This document shows positions 55,156 through 64,000 of a stretch of 64,000 bases of DNA, one piece after another. Position 1 is the first letter of the stretch, and each line of letters starts with the position of its first letter. The notes beneath the pieces are model-generated. The model saw only the letters and a program-made list of their open reading frames with translations. It ran no database searches and was not told the DNA's origin. The stretch is from positions 88,642,602-88,706,601 of the forward strand of contig NC_054702.1 in the NCBI RefSeq assembly GCF_016097555.1, read 5' to 3'. This DNA comes from Gigantopelta aegis (Eukaryota; Mollusca; Gastropoda; Neomphalida; Peltospiridae). The position numbers and the translations under genes were made by a program.

Positions 55156-58100
55156 CTGAAAAACAAAGCAGATTTTATCTTTACAGAAAAGTCGTCCCAA
55201 CATAATATAGTTGTAAAATTTAATACCAAAATTATTTGAAATAGTTCACTCTTATTAAAGCATATTTGTGTTGTTTTGTAATTCTTAGTGATCCACTTTC
55301 AAAATATAGCCGATTTAAAAATCTATTTTTAAACTTGCCAAAAAACAAAAAGTAGTAGCAGTATGGAATAATAATTGTCCTCCCTCCAAAATCAACATTT
55401 AGCAAACAGTTACACCTTACATGCACTCAAATGGTAAGAAAATATCGCTCTATAAATGTATTAAAATACCAAATATAATGAGTAATCACACACAAAAATT
55501 GTGTCACAATAATGATCATTTCTGACCTATACTACAGCTATATTAATGTTTCCTTCATTTCTTCAAAAATTAAATCCATGACCATTGTTAGTAAAAAACA
55601 CACACAATTCTGCTCCATTTTCAATATTGGTGACCCAAGAGAGACAACTCTTCACATACAAATCAGTAGTTAATATAAAAAATCTGACAGAAGAAACATG
55701 ATACCTGACTTCATCAGGTTTCACTGTTTGGTATTTTCAACATATTATCATATCATTAGATGTTTTCAGTTACATACCAAAATTGTTTCAGTTTTCATAA
55801 TTAGTAAGAAAATTAAGCATGATATAATTAAAAGAATCTTAATGATACTGTAAAAAAAATCAATACTGTGTCCTTTAGAAAAAGATCAGCTGTGTACATG
55901 TTGCCAATTACTGGTGTACGTTAATTAACAGACGGACATGGCCTACTTACGCTGAGGAGCAGCTGATCTCTGCATGAATGATGGCATTTCAGGAGGCGGC
56001 GGCTCCAACTCATATGCTCTCCCACCACGATCAGGCACCTGCCATTACAAACAATATGTAGTGAGACCTTATGCTGACCAGTCAAGTGAAAAATATACAC
56101 TGAACAAAAGAAATGGGAATAGTTTAATATCTAAATAATTATATACTTTTCCATGATAAAATTAATTTAGTAAATAGACTCAAAATGGGCCTAAATGTTA
56201 ACAAGACATTATTGATGTTAATAGACACAATAATTAATGGGATTTAAACTGAATAATTTAAACTAAATTAAATATTACAGGGGCGTAGGCTGGGAGGGGT
56301 TCGGACGAACTGAAGCAAATGGTTTGCTTTGAGAACTAAAGCATACAGGTTTATACATATGGAGTTTCTGGTGGTGCAAACAAAATAGAAAAAGGGTCCA
56401 CTTGGTTCATATTCGAACCCCCCCCCCCCCTCCCCCAGGTCCAGATCACGCCCCTGTATTAATTAATATTCACATTTCATGTTGTTTAGTATGTTACAGT
56501 CAAACCTGCTCGAGGTAACCTCTACTAAAGAGAATGTGACGAGTTTGCTGCCATGGCAACATGGTTCCGACAAACAGAACCGTTTTAAAGAAAATGGAAA
56601 CTTTTTGTCAAAACAGGTTCAGGTAACACATTTTGTTTTTACAAAACCCATCATAACGATGTAAATGATGTCCTAAATTTAATATGTGAATCAAAATGGG
56701 GTTATGTAAAACTAGGCTTGCAAGAGCAATGTGCAAACGAAACTATCGTTCTTGAGATTTTCAGAGGTCGGATTTCCTTGTTCATGATAGGGGTGGGGCA
56801 TAGCCCAGTTTGTGGGCCCATTGGGCTATTTTTCGTTCCTACCAGTGCACCATGACTGGTATATCAAAAGCTATGGTATGTACTATCCTGTCTGTGGGAT
56901 GGTGCATATAAAAGATCCCTTGCTGATAATGAAAAAAAATGTAGCGGGTTTCCCCTCTAAGATTATATGTCGAAATTACCAAAATGTTTGACATCCAATA
57001 GCTGATGATTAATAAATAAATATCCTCTAGTGGTGTCATTAAACAAAACAAACTTTTCGTTTTGTTCAGAATATCACTTTCTGTATATATTTGATGTTTT
57101 TGGTCTTAATATTTGTAATGGTCCAATCTGGATTTTCCTTCAATTTTGTACATATGAAAAAACATATGGTGGAAAATAAAATAAAGGTTTTGCTGCTACC
57201 AAAAATAAGATGATCAGATATACAATGAATATTCTAAATAATAAAATGTATTTACCACATAATTTTAGTCATTGAAAACACTGTTACTTGGAAAGATCTC
57301 TTTAAGCAAAAACCTGCCTTAAGGGCCACTCTTATTCCCTTAAATTATCTAATATAGTACACATTGACCTGTATTAAGCAACCACTTGTCTTAAAGGGAC
57401 ATTCCTGAGTTTGTTGCATTGTATGATGTTTCCGACTAATAAAATATTTCTACGATTAAAGTTACATATTAAATATATTTTCTTGTTTAGAATAACAGTG
57501 TCTGTATATTCAACGTGTTCCTGGTCGTCTTAATATTTGTAAGTAGTCGAAACTGGATTTTTTCTTCAAATTATTTTGTACGTACGAAAAAACATATTTT
57601 AGTAAATAAAATGAAATTTAACCTAGTACAAATATTAGAACGATCAGAAACACGTTGAATATACAGACACTGTTATTCTAAACAAGAAAATATATTTAAT
57701 ATGCAAGTTTAATCTTTGAAATATTTTATTAGTCAATAACATCTTAAAAATGCAGCAAACTCAGGAATGTCCTTTTAAAAGGCCATCTTTGGAAACTCCA
57801 TTTAGTGGCTGCTTTACATAAGTTTGAATATTATCTATGTGAATATATGTGATATCAGCAAACAGAAAGTACTCAACAATGTATTTTTGACATCGAATAC
57901 TTGTTAATGATGTTTGAAGATTAGGATGCCTGTAAAGTGTGATGGTATTGATAGACATGTATACTGAAATAGTATCAAGATGCATTCAGGTAAATGAAGG
58001 AAGCTACAATAAATATGTTAGTGATGTTGATTATTAGTTCAATTTACAAACATATCTAAAAATATTCTCAAACTTTATTATTATTATTATTATTATTATT

Positions 58101-61100
58101 ATACTTTTAACAAAGATTATATTTTTCTGCTTCAAACATATGGTAATCCTCTACATTTTTCCATTATCAGCAAGGTATTTTTATATGCACTTTCCCCACA
58201 GACAGGACAGCACATAACAAGACCATGGAGCACTAGTTGGGACAATTCAGACACCCAATAGCCGATGTGTATTTTTGTGTTGGGGTGTAGTTAAACATTC
58301 ATTAATTCATACATTTATTAGTTGGAACTAAGAAAACCCAATGGATCCAGCAAGGAGGTTTGATCCTATGGCCCAAGCACCTCATACTCATTCTCCACCA
58401 ACGGAGCTAAATCCTGTTCCCTCCATTTTTCAAAACAGATGTCTGTTTATGGGTTATACAGCATTATAAAGTGAAATATGATAATTCTGTGAATACCTTG
58501 CCAATTAACACTTTATTGATTGCACACTTGGTCTTCTCTCTGGCTGCTCCGCTTACTGTTTTCTGAATCCGAATTAAGTCTGGAATATATAAAAAACACA
58601 ACAAAAAAAAACCTATTTGTGAACGTTTTAAAATGTCATAAAATTTGATATTTTTTACAGGAATTTTAATAGGGCCTGGACCCCATTGAACGAAGTGATC
58701 TTAGCGCTAAGTTCACCTTAAATGCATAGCTACCATACGCACTTAGCGCTAAGTTCACCATAAATGCATAGCTACCATATGCACTTAGCGCTAAGTTCAC
58801 CTTAAATGCATAGCTACCATACACACTCGGCGCTAAGTTCACCTTAAATCCATAGCTACCATACACACTTAGCGCTAAGATCACTTTGTAAAATGGGATC
58901 CTGAACAGCTAACATGTGACCTGTTAAAATAAGTTGTTCATCTTGCTACAAGTTAGTACACCTGGCACAAACACATCCACTCTTATTTACCAGAACTACA
59001 TAGAGTATTTGTAAGAATTTGGTCAGTCTTCCTTACATAACTACATAATATCTGTATAATTAATCAGTTTATTAAAGTGCATTGAAGACATATTTGCAGT
59101 GCACATTAAATAGATAGCAAATATATTTTAAGACAAATTTTGGCAAAGTAAATAATCTAATGGCAATGTTTTGCTTCCTCTATGTAGGCCTAGTCTATAA
59201 GAACTACATTTTAACAGATCTCACACACAGTAGGGGTGGCATGGGTGAGGGAGTGAGGGCAAATAGTAATCCAGCTTTTGAAAAAGAACACATATTTGAA
59301 GACTAAAATACAAACTAGAAAAGACAGATAAATGTTTTAAACGGATATAACTTGCACAAAAACAAAATTCTTATTTTCTGTTTCTTGTCATCGCTTCAGA
59401 CTACACCTACTGAATCTCATTACAAATTTCATTGTTATCAACCAAATTCCATGACTTTCCATAACTTTTAAAACATATATTCCATGACTAGTTCAGGATT
59501 TTCAAGGGTTAAATGAAGCTTTTTCTTGTACCATTTTAAATGGTCAAAAATTAATCATAAACCGATTTTCAATTTCCAGGATTGTCCATGACCCAACTCG
59601 CACTCCGAGTTTTGTCAGTGATGAAGACAGACGTGTCCATCTGCTCTCTCGCGTTGCCCCCCCACCTGGCATCGAAACCTACAGAACGTTACTTGAATAC
59701 CATGTCGCCTACACCGAGTCTCGGGCAAATGTGACCCTAGTGTATGGCGACCGGCTTAAGAAGAAAGGAAGGTGGAGGAAGAGGAGACGTGCGCCAGGGG
59801 CAGTTCGGGGGGAGCCAACACCGGCAGCAGCTCTTTCTGCTTCGCCGCCCAACGCCGCCACCCCAGGGACTGTCAAGAGGACTGTGGAGGCACCTGCTTC
59901 AACGGACCTGACTATGCCCACGACCGAGCCAGATGACCTGGATACAGCGATTTGCGATTCACTGTACCGGCGACCTGCTCCACGGTCACCTACTTCTGTG
60001 CTTCCGGCTGTGTCGCCGATTAAACAAACGACTCCCGTCGAGGCGCAGTCCTGGAAAGCTGCCATACCAAAACGGAAGGCAACCGCTCCTCCAAGCGGCC
60101 ATCCAGCCAAGCCATGCTAACTGTCAGCTGGACATGGAACGAGCTGAGCAGTGGTCTACCTCAGCGCTACGCTCAGCTCGTTGAGGATGTTCACCAGCTT
60201 ATCACGCAACCTAAGCACGAGGCTTTCCAACCGCTTCCAGCGAGCCGTGCAGAAGGAGACTTTGCGATCCACAAGGTCACGTTGCGGGAGGGACATGGAC
60301 TCTGCCTTACCATCCGCCGGAAGGGACTTTACCACCAAGGTCTGCTACTTCATGAAATGGGCAACCCAACCATCCACCATGTCATCAAGACCATTGCCGG
60401 GAAAGACTACCGCCCAATCGCCAAGATCCTAGCAACCTCTGCATACCGGCTGTACCTCCCGCAACTGGACATCACCAACTTTATCAGGTCGCCGTGATGT
60501 CATCCTCACCACCAACCTCCTTTGCCTCCGTGAATATGGACTTAGTCAGACTTTAAATTTTTTGACCGTCATTTCTAAAACTTTGTTTATTTTTTTGTAA
60601 ATAGTCTGACACCCTTTATTTTTGGTAGTCCGTCTAAATTGCTCCAATCACCTTCAACTTTGGATGAGCATTCCATTCCAATATTTATTTACATGCTTAT
60701 ATACCACTAGGGTTTCAAGCATGTCTGTCCCTGGCCCGGTCTCTGGATAGCCAGTGATCTGGTCTGGGACAGAAATATATGGGACAATTTTGAATCTTAC
60801 GGCCAAAATAAATAATGGGCTATTAAAAATGTGTGTGCAGTCCTAAAACTATATATTATATCTACTTATTTCTACTTATAATTTAGGCGCATTATAGATC
60901 GGGCGGTCGAAATTTAAACATAGTACTTTTAACTTTAGCCCTGCTGGGTGAGGAGGGGGAGGTTGGTAGGAAAGGTTAGGGCTCCCATCACAGGAGTTAT
61001 TTAGTGGCTGAAAAGAGGGGCAGCACTCATATTGGTAACCTTAGTGTGGCTGACCGGAGGCCGGCCAAGGGGGGGGGGCGGCAGCAATGAGCAGTCAAGT

Positions 61101-63848
61101 TTTTTGTTCGGCCTTAATTTTAACCTTAATTTTAAGTCTGGGATAGGCGTGCCTGAACCTTCATTGGATATGGGCACGTAAATAGAGTTCCCATCCCATG
61201 ACCCAACTTAAATTTCCTAGTTGTTCCAACCTTGGAAAATGACACTTGCAAATTTCATGACTTTTCGGAATTTCCATTACCCATATTAAATCTACTTTCA
61301 TTTTATAAAGAGAACATACCATCTCTTGCAGACAATATCTGAGGAATATCAACATCAGTTTTGGCAGTCAGTTGTTTTCTGATTGGTTGGTACACTTCAG
61401 CTATTTTATTTTCATTTCTCTGTAATAAATTCAAAATAAAAAATAAATCTGCATATTGCAGTTTTTTTCAACTACATCTAAAACAGCGTGTTTAACAAAA
61501 TTAAAGTTACATTATCTGGTTACCATATTATAACATCATGTACAAATGTGAAATACAAGCTCAAATGCACTTTTAAAAAAGTCGTGTGTATTCGCTATGA
61601 ACAGATATCATCAAACGTATACGCTTGATTCGTCGCCTGTGCCGCCATAGCTCGGCAAAACACAAACGACAGCCTGTTGTCAGTTTCAGTTAACACGTGC
61701 ACTTGCCGATTTCAAATTGTAGGGTTCGTGTCAAAAAATTAAAAGAGAAATCTTGCGCTGTACGAAGAACGTTCAGTGGAGGATACGGTACTAGAGTCTT
61801 TAGTTAAAACCAGTTTGATCTTGACAACGTATTATCGACAGTCGTACCTTCCTATTTCAGAATTGATATTTTATAAAGTGTTAGTAGAACTTTCAAAGTT
61901 TAGTTTGTATACTAGTAACATATTAATCATGTATATATTTTTGAAATAAAATATACTAAAGTAGACAATGAACTTTCGTTTGGAAAGGGTAAAGTTGGGG
62001 GTGGGGGGGGTGGGTTTAACGACATCAAAGATAAAGCATATTGATTTAATAATCATCCGACCCCATACAACCGTAAACAAAAGGTGTTGCGTACGTTGTT
62101 AAATAAAATATATCCTATCCTTTCTTCCATCTGCTGTTGGATGTCTAACATTTGGTAATTTTGACATATAATCTTATAGAGGAATCGGGTGCATGTGCAG
62201 GGTATTGGAGGTCGAAACCCTTTCTTGCCGAAGCTTAATTTTTTTTTGAAATGTATTGCTTGGGGGAGCATGGCCCCATATAAACTTCACTCAACACACC
62301 CAACCCCGCTGAAATCCCTGCACACGCACCTTGGAAAAGAAATGTTTTATTTAACGACGCACTCAACACATTTTATTTACGGTTATATGGCGTCAGACAT
62401 ATAGTTAAGGACCACACAGATTTTGAGAGGAAACCCGCTGTCGCCACTACATGGGCTACTCTTCCGATTAGCAGCAAGGGATCTTTTATTTGCGCTTCCC
62501 ACAGGCAGGATAGCACAAACCATGGCCTTTGTTGAACCAGTTATGGATCACTGGTCGGTGCAAGTGGTTTACACCTACCCATTGAGCCTTGCGGAGCACT
62601 CACTCAGGGTTTGGAGTCGGTATCTGGATTAAAAATCCCATGCCTCGACTGGGATCCAAACCCAGTACCTACCAGCCTGTAGACCGATGGCCTGCCATGA
62701 CGCCACCGAGGCTGGTGTACGCACCTTGGAAACCCGCTACATATTTTTTTAGCAAGGGATCGTTTATATGTACCATCCCACAGACAGGATATCACATACC
62801 ATGGTCTTTTTGTATACCCGCCGATGGGGATCGATCCTAGACTGACAGCGCATTTCCAAAAAACACCTTTTCAAGTCTAAGTAATGAATAAAAATAACAT
62901 ATAGTCTTGAAAAATGTTACGTAAATCGAACACAGTACCCTCTTCCTCTACCCCTAGAGCGTTACGTAATTAGTAACACCCCTTTACATGTAACGCGTAT
63001 GCCAACAGCTGGCCACTGTCAAAATTTCAAGGCATATCCCCCACTCACCGACCCCTGGAAAGGCGTTGTACCATACCTCTATGGATATAAATATATTTTG
63101 GAGATATGAGACGACCCCTCAATCAAGACAGTTAAATTTGTTAAAAAAATGCAAAATCTCACGTGATCTCTTGTTGGGGAATTCTATACTTGTGATAAGC
63201 CAATGAAAACCGATATCGGATCGAGCCCGTCGAAAGTGTCCCACTTTCAAAATACCTGCTTTGTTTTTGACCTGGATAAGCCAGCGTAGTGAAACCAATG
63301 CGGAGTGCGGCGTCATATATGCACCAAACGTAATTGGATTTTCTGTTCTATATGCTTAAATAATAAAAATATTCCAGGGAATGTAGTTTTAAATAAAAAA
63401 AATTACTTATTCAATGTATCTGCCAGAAAGAAATTTTGGGGTATGGAGCTATGGAGTATGGGGGGCCTCCCCCAGAAAGAAAATGGGTTACGTTTAGGGT
63501 TAGGTTTAAGAGTAATGATAAGAGTAATTAATTTTGTAAAAAAGTTAACTTAAAAAAATAAAATCTGCCAAAAAATAAGGGTATGGCACTCTCTGTCAAA
63601 ACCCCTGTTAGTTTAAAAATCTGTAATACACTAAGTAAAAACCAAATACAAACCTTTCCTTGATCTGACCATTTAAAGGACTGTATTGTGACGTCAAGTC
63701 GTTTGAGCAACATGTCTCGTCGAATCTTGTATTCCTCACAGAGGGCGCTGTTAATCTTCAACACTTGATCCCACTGCTTGTCTGACAACCGAGCCTTCAG
63801 TAATGGTTTGCCAATAATATCAGGGTGCTTGGTCATTAATTCTGTTAC
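54734..63848 (-). CDS. FAM98A: FAM98 family protein (FAM98A-like), 3' five exons, 5' part outside window
   Basis: Exons 63848-63654, 61419-61320, 58579-58497, 56038-55951 and 55155-54734 join in phase at GT/AG borders into 295 residues plus stop; about 200 N-terminal residues must lie to the right of the window. The first part (VTELMTKHPDIIGKPLL, ALCEEYKIRRDMLLKRLDVT, QSFKWSDQGK) is the conserved core of the family. KIAEVYQPIRKQL, REKTKCAINKVLIGKVPDRG and LEPPPPEMPSF follow in the order known from vertebrate FAM98A. The last exon is about 140 residues of Gly-rich sequence with repeated GGYQGGG units and RG/RGG boxes, expected targets of arginine methylation. Family members belong to the tRNA-ligase complex (RTCB, DDX1, RTRAF) and bind PRMT1; roles in this animal are inferred. 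Introns hold SINEs, MITEs and a 1.6-kb retroposed element. No coding break is seen. Whether this is the FAM98A or FAM98B type cannot be settled. Confidence 0.9.
55951..56038 (-). CDS. FAM98A: FAM98 exon d (PDRGGR and EPPPPEMP)
   Basis: This 88-nt exon runs from acceptor GGCAG to a consensus GTAAGT donor. It encodes VPDRGGRAYELEPPPPEMPS and following, the proline-rich hinge between the globular part and the Gly-rich tail. Confidence 0.88.
56787..57061 (+). mobile_element. SINE, first family, plus copy in FAM98 intron
   Basis: GGGGTGGGGCATAGCCCAGT head with a short deletion, GGCCCATTGGGCTATTTTTC, GATCCCTTGCTGATAATG, tail GTGTCATTAAACAAAACAAA. Confidence 0.83.
57391..57780. mobile_element. TTAA-flanked foldback MITE (about 390 bp)
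   Basis: Ends TTAAAGGGACATTCCTGAGT and, inverted, ACTCAGGAATGTCCTTTTAA. The arms continue inward for most of the element (AATATACAGACACTGTTATT against its complement), so it is almost one long hairpin. It lies in a FAM98 intron. Confidence 0.85.
58133..58422 (-). mobile_element. SINE, first family, minus copy with nested SINE tail
   Basis: Antisense body GCAAGGTATTTTTATATGCA and head TTTGATCCTATGGCC, GAGCTAAATCCTG. At 58246-58318 a plus-strand SINE tail (CACCCAATAGCCGATGTG to CATTTATT) interrupts it, flanked by TAGTTGGGAC/TAGTTGGAAC, a 10-bp target duplication with one change. Confidence 0.8.
58497..58579 (-). CDS. FAM98A: FAM98 exon c
   Basis: This 83-nt exon lies between acceptor ATTCCAG and donor GTATTC. 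It encodes LIRIQKTVSGAAREKTKCAI and following to IGK, matching the REKT..AINKVL motif of vertebrate FAM98 proteins. Confidence 0.87.
58672..58904. mobile_element. MITE whose interior is a 42-bp satellite
   Basis: Inverted ends share GAAGTGATCTTAGCGCTAAG on the left and its near-complement on the right, about 34 bp. Between them lie four to five units of 42 bp (TTAGCGCTAAGTTCACC, AAATGCATAGCTACCATA). Confidence 0.85.
58692..58880 (+). repeat. 42-bp tandem repeat inside the MITE
   Basis: About 4.5 units; each begins with the palindrome TTAGCGCTAA, which is also the inner end of the MITE arms. Confidence 0.9.
59599..60120 (+). CDS. First ORF of the retroposed element (Pro/Ala/Arg-rich, partial at 5' end)
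   Basis: The open frame enters from the element's first base and ends TAA at 60118-60120, about 173 residues; the first ATG in the element is at 59731. It begins RTPSFVSDEDRRVHLLSRVA, then GIETYRTLLEYHVAYTES, a basic patch KKKGRWRKRRRAPG, and a Pro/Ala/Thr-rich, probably unstructured half. It overlaps the next ORF by seven bases (ATGCTAA). I do not recognise it; basic and Pro-rich composition would suit an RNA-binding ORF1-type protein, but that is a guess. Confidence 0.45.
   Translation, partial: RTPSFVSDEDRRVHLLSRVAPPPGIETYRTLLEYHVAYTESRANVTLVYGDRLKKKGRWRKRRRAPGAVRGEPTPAAALSASPPNAATPGTVKRTVEAPASTDLTMPTTEPDDLDTAICDSLYRRPAPRSPTSVLPAVSPIKQTTPVEAQSWKAAIPKRKATAPPSGHPAKPC
60114..60497 (+). CDS. 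Second ORF of the retroposed element, unknown 127-residue protein
   Basis: Starts at an ATG overlapping the previous stop (ATGCTAA) and ends TGA at 60497. It reads MLTVSWTWNELSSGLPQRYA, then EDVHQLITQPKHEAFQPL, EGHGLCLTIRRKGLYHQG, AGKDYRPIAKILATSAYR and ends DITNFIRSP. The sequence looks like a compact folded protein with mixed helices. The tight overlap suggests translation by termination-reinitiation on one RNA. No family recognised. Confidence 0.45.
   Translation: MLTVSWTWNELSSGLPQRYAQLVEDVHQLITQPKHEAFQPLPASRAEGDFAIHKVTLREGHGLCLTIRRKGLYHQGLLLHEMGNPTIHHVIKTIAGKDYRPIAKILATSAYRLYLPQLDITNFIRSP
61320..61419 (-). CDS. FAM98A: FAM98 exon b
   Basis: This 100-nt exon follows acceptor TTATTACAG and ends at donor GTATGT. 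It encodes RNENKIAEVYQPIRKQL and following up to ILSARD, the helical segment after the core. Confidence 0.87.
61420..62004. other. FAM98 intron sequence, no other feature
   Basis: AT-rich unique sequence; no supported ORF. Confidence 0.4.
62005..62180 (-). mobile_element. SINE, first family, minus tail with a nested plus SINE tail
   Basis: Minus tail GTTTAACGACATCAAAGATA is interrupted at about 62055-62132 by a plus tail (CCATACAACCGTAAAC, TTGTTAAATAAAATATAT) and resumes at TGTTGGATGTCTAACATTTG. Confidence 0.7.
62335..62563 (-). mobile_element. SINE, first family, minus copy, head missing
   Basis: Antisense TTATTTAACGACGCACTCAA, GGCGTCAGACATATAG, GAGGAAACCCGCTGTCGCCA, GCAAGGGATCTTTTATTTGC, then stops. 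Confidence 0.8.
62582..62714 (-). mobile_element. SINE, second family, head fragment
   Basis: Antisense body and head: GGAGTCGGTATCTGGATTAA, CCAAACCCAGTACCTACC, GACGCCACCGAGGC. Confidence 0.78.
62726..62858 (-). mobile_element. SINE, first family, minus fragment
   Basis: Antisense GAAACCCGCTACATATTTTT, CCATCCCACAGACAGGATA, GGGGATCGATCCTAGACTG. Confidence 0.75.
63211..63384 (-). repeat. Dispersed repeat, copy 2 (inverted relative to 13579-13755)
   Basis: GATATCGGATCGAGCCCGTC, GACCTGGATAAGCCAGCG and ACCAATGCGGAGTGCGGCGT: the reverse complement of the left copy, in a FAM98 intron. Confidence 0.75.
63654..63848 (-). CDS. FAM98A: FAM98 exon a (conserved core)
   Basis: This 195-nt exon, 65 codons in phase 0, runs from acceptor GTTTCAG to donor GTTTGT. 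It encodes the hallmark stretch from VTELMTKHPD to QSFKWSDQGK, the most conserved block of the family. Confidence 0.9.
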
Positions 63849-64000
63849 CTGAAACACAAAAATATTTAAATAAATATATTAGCAAGGTTGGGGTTTTTTC
63901 CTTCTGTTTTTTCTTCAAATGATTTAAAATTATTTTTTTAATGCCTCAAATTGACTTATTTCACAGGAAATACTGTTTTCAAACCTAGTATACATATTAA

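Larger units (their letters stand above)
59599..61195 (+). mobile_element. Retroposed element with two overlapping ORFs, 13-bp target duplication
   Basis: Flanked by CCATGACCCAACT at 59586-59598 and 61196-61208. It is GC-richer than the surrounding intron, with two ORFs (to 60120 and 60114-60497), then 0.7 kb of 3' sequence ending in GCGTGCCTGAACCTTCATTG, GGCACGTAAATAGAG and CCCAT units. The tail is shared with 17655-17735 and resembles SINE tails in this window. The first base already lies inside an open frame, so a 5' truncation is likely. No RT domain is visible. Confidence 0.65.

Noticed and set aside
54541-55239. 232-residue plus-strand frame rich in Pro, Leu, His and Asp
   Set aside because: Antisense of the FAM98 glycine-rich exon.

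Overview
This is animal nuclear DNA, most likely from a marine mollusc. Host genes are split by introns with GT/AG borders. Intergenic DNA is AT-rich and full of microsatellites. tRNA-derived SINEs of the kind that litter gastropod and bivalve genomes recur more than twenty times on both strands. I cannot name the species. There are two assembly gaps of exactly 200 N (21579-21778 and 48497-48696), so the window is three contigs joined together.

Two host protein genes can be assembled exon by exon, both on the minus strand. (1) A class I SAM-dependent methyltransferase of the Rv2258c-like type has four exons between 43602 and 22185 and reads without interruption for 346 residues, although its first intron is 16.9 kb. 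(2) The 3' part of a FAM98 gene (tRNA-ligase complex / PRMT1-partner family) has five exons between 63848 and 54734. It ends in a glycine-rich tail, and its 5' exons lie beyond the right edge. A decayed C2H2 zinc-finger gene (about 1484-2160, plus) and a possible small single-finger gene (3917-3132, minus) lie at the left end.

Layout. 1-5.3 kb: zinc-finger remnants, one SINE and a duplicated promoter-like block. 5.3-10.2 kb: a cluster of four tandem arrays (a 1.4-kb GTA/GTG tract, then 46-bp, 29-bp and 52-bp units). 10.2-21 kb: gene-poor DNA with SINEs, small inverted-repeat elements and microsatellites. 21.0-21.6 and 48.7-49.2 kb: inverted copies of a promoter-bearing terminal repeat about 330 bp long, each running into an assembly gap. 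21.8-43.6 kb: the methyltransferase gene. Its third intron holds a 2.1-kb inverted-repeat DNA element. Its first intron holds a long LINE (27367-42521) bounded by 138-bp direct repeats. The LINE is itself invaded by a two-gene DNA transposon (Mutator-like transposase plus His-Me finger nuclease, about 27.6-31.6 kb) and by a hAT-like element (34.3-36.2 kb). 44-51 kb: two copies of an 0.82-kb TTAA-flanked element, SINEs and a perfect-arm palindrome. 51-64 kb: FAM98, with a small satellite inside a MITE, a foldback TTAA element and a 1.6-kb retroposed element with two overlapping ORFs in its introns.

The best candidates for something undescribed are four: the inverted-repeat-bounded unit at 21039-49243 with inward promoters and a PC4-like gene piece; the transposase/His-Me nuclease transposon; the LINE with 138-bp flanking repeats and repeated 5' units; and the two-ORF retroposed element at 59599-61195. 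All calls rest on reading the sequence; no database search was run.
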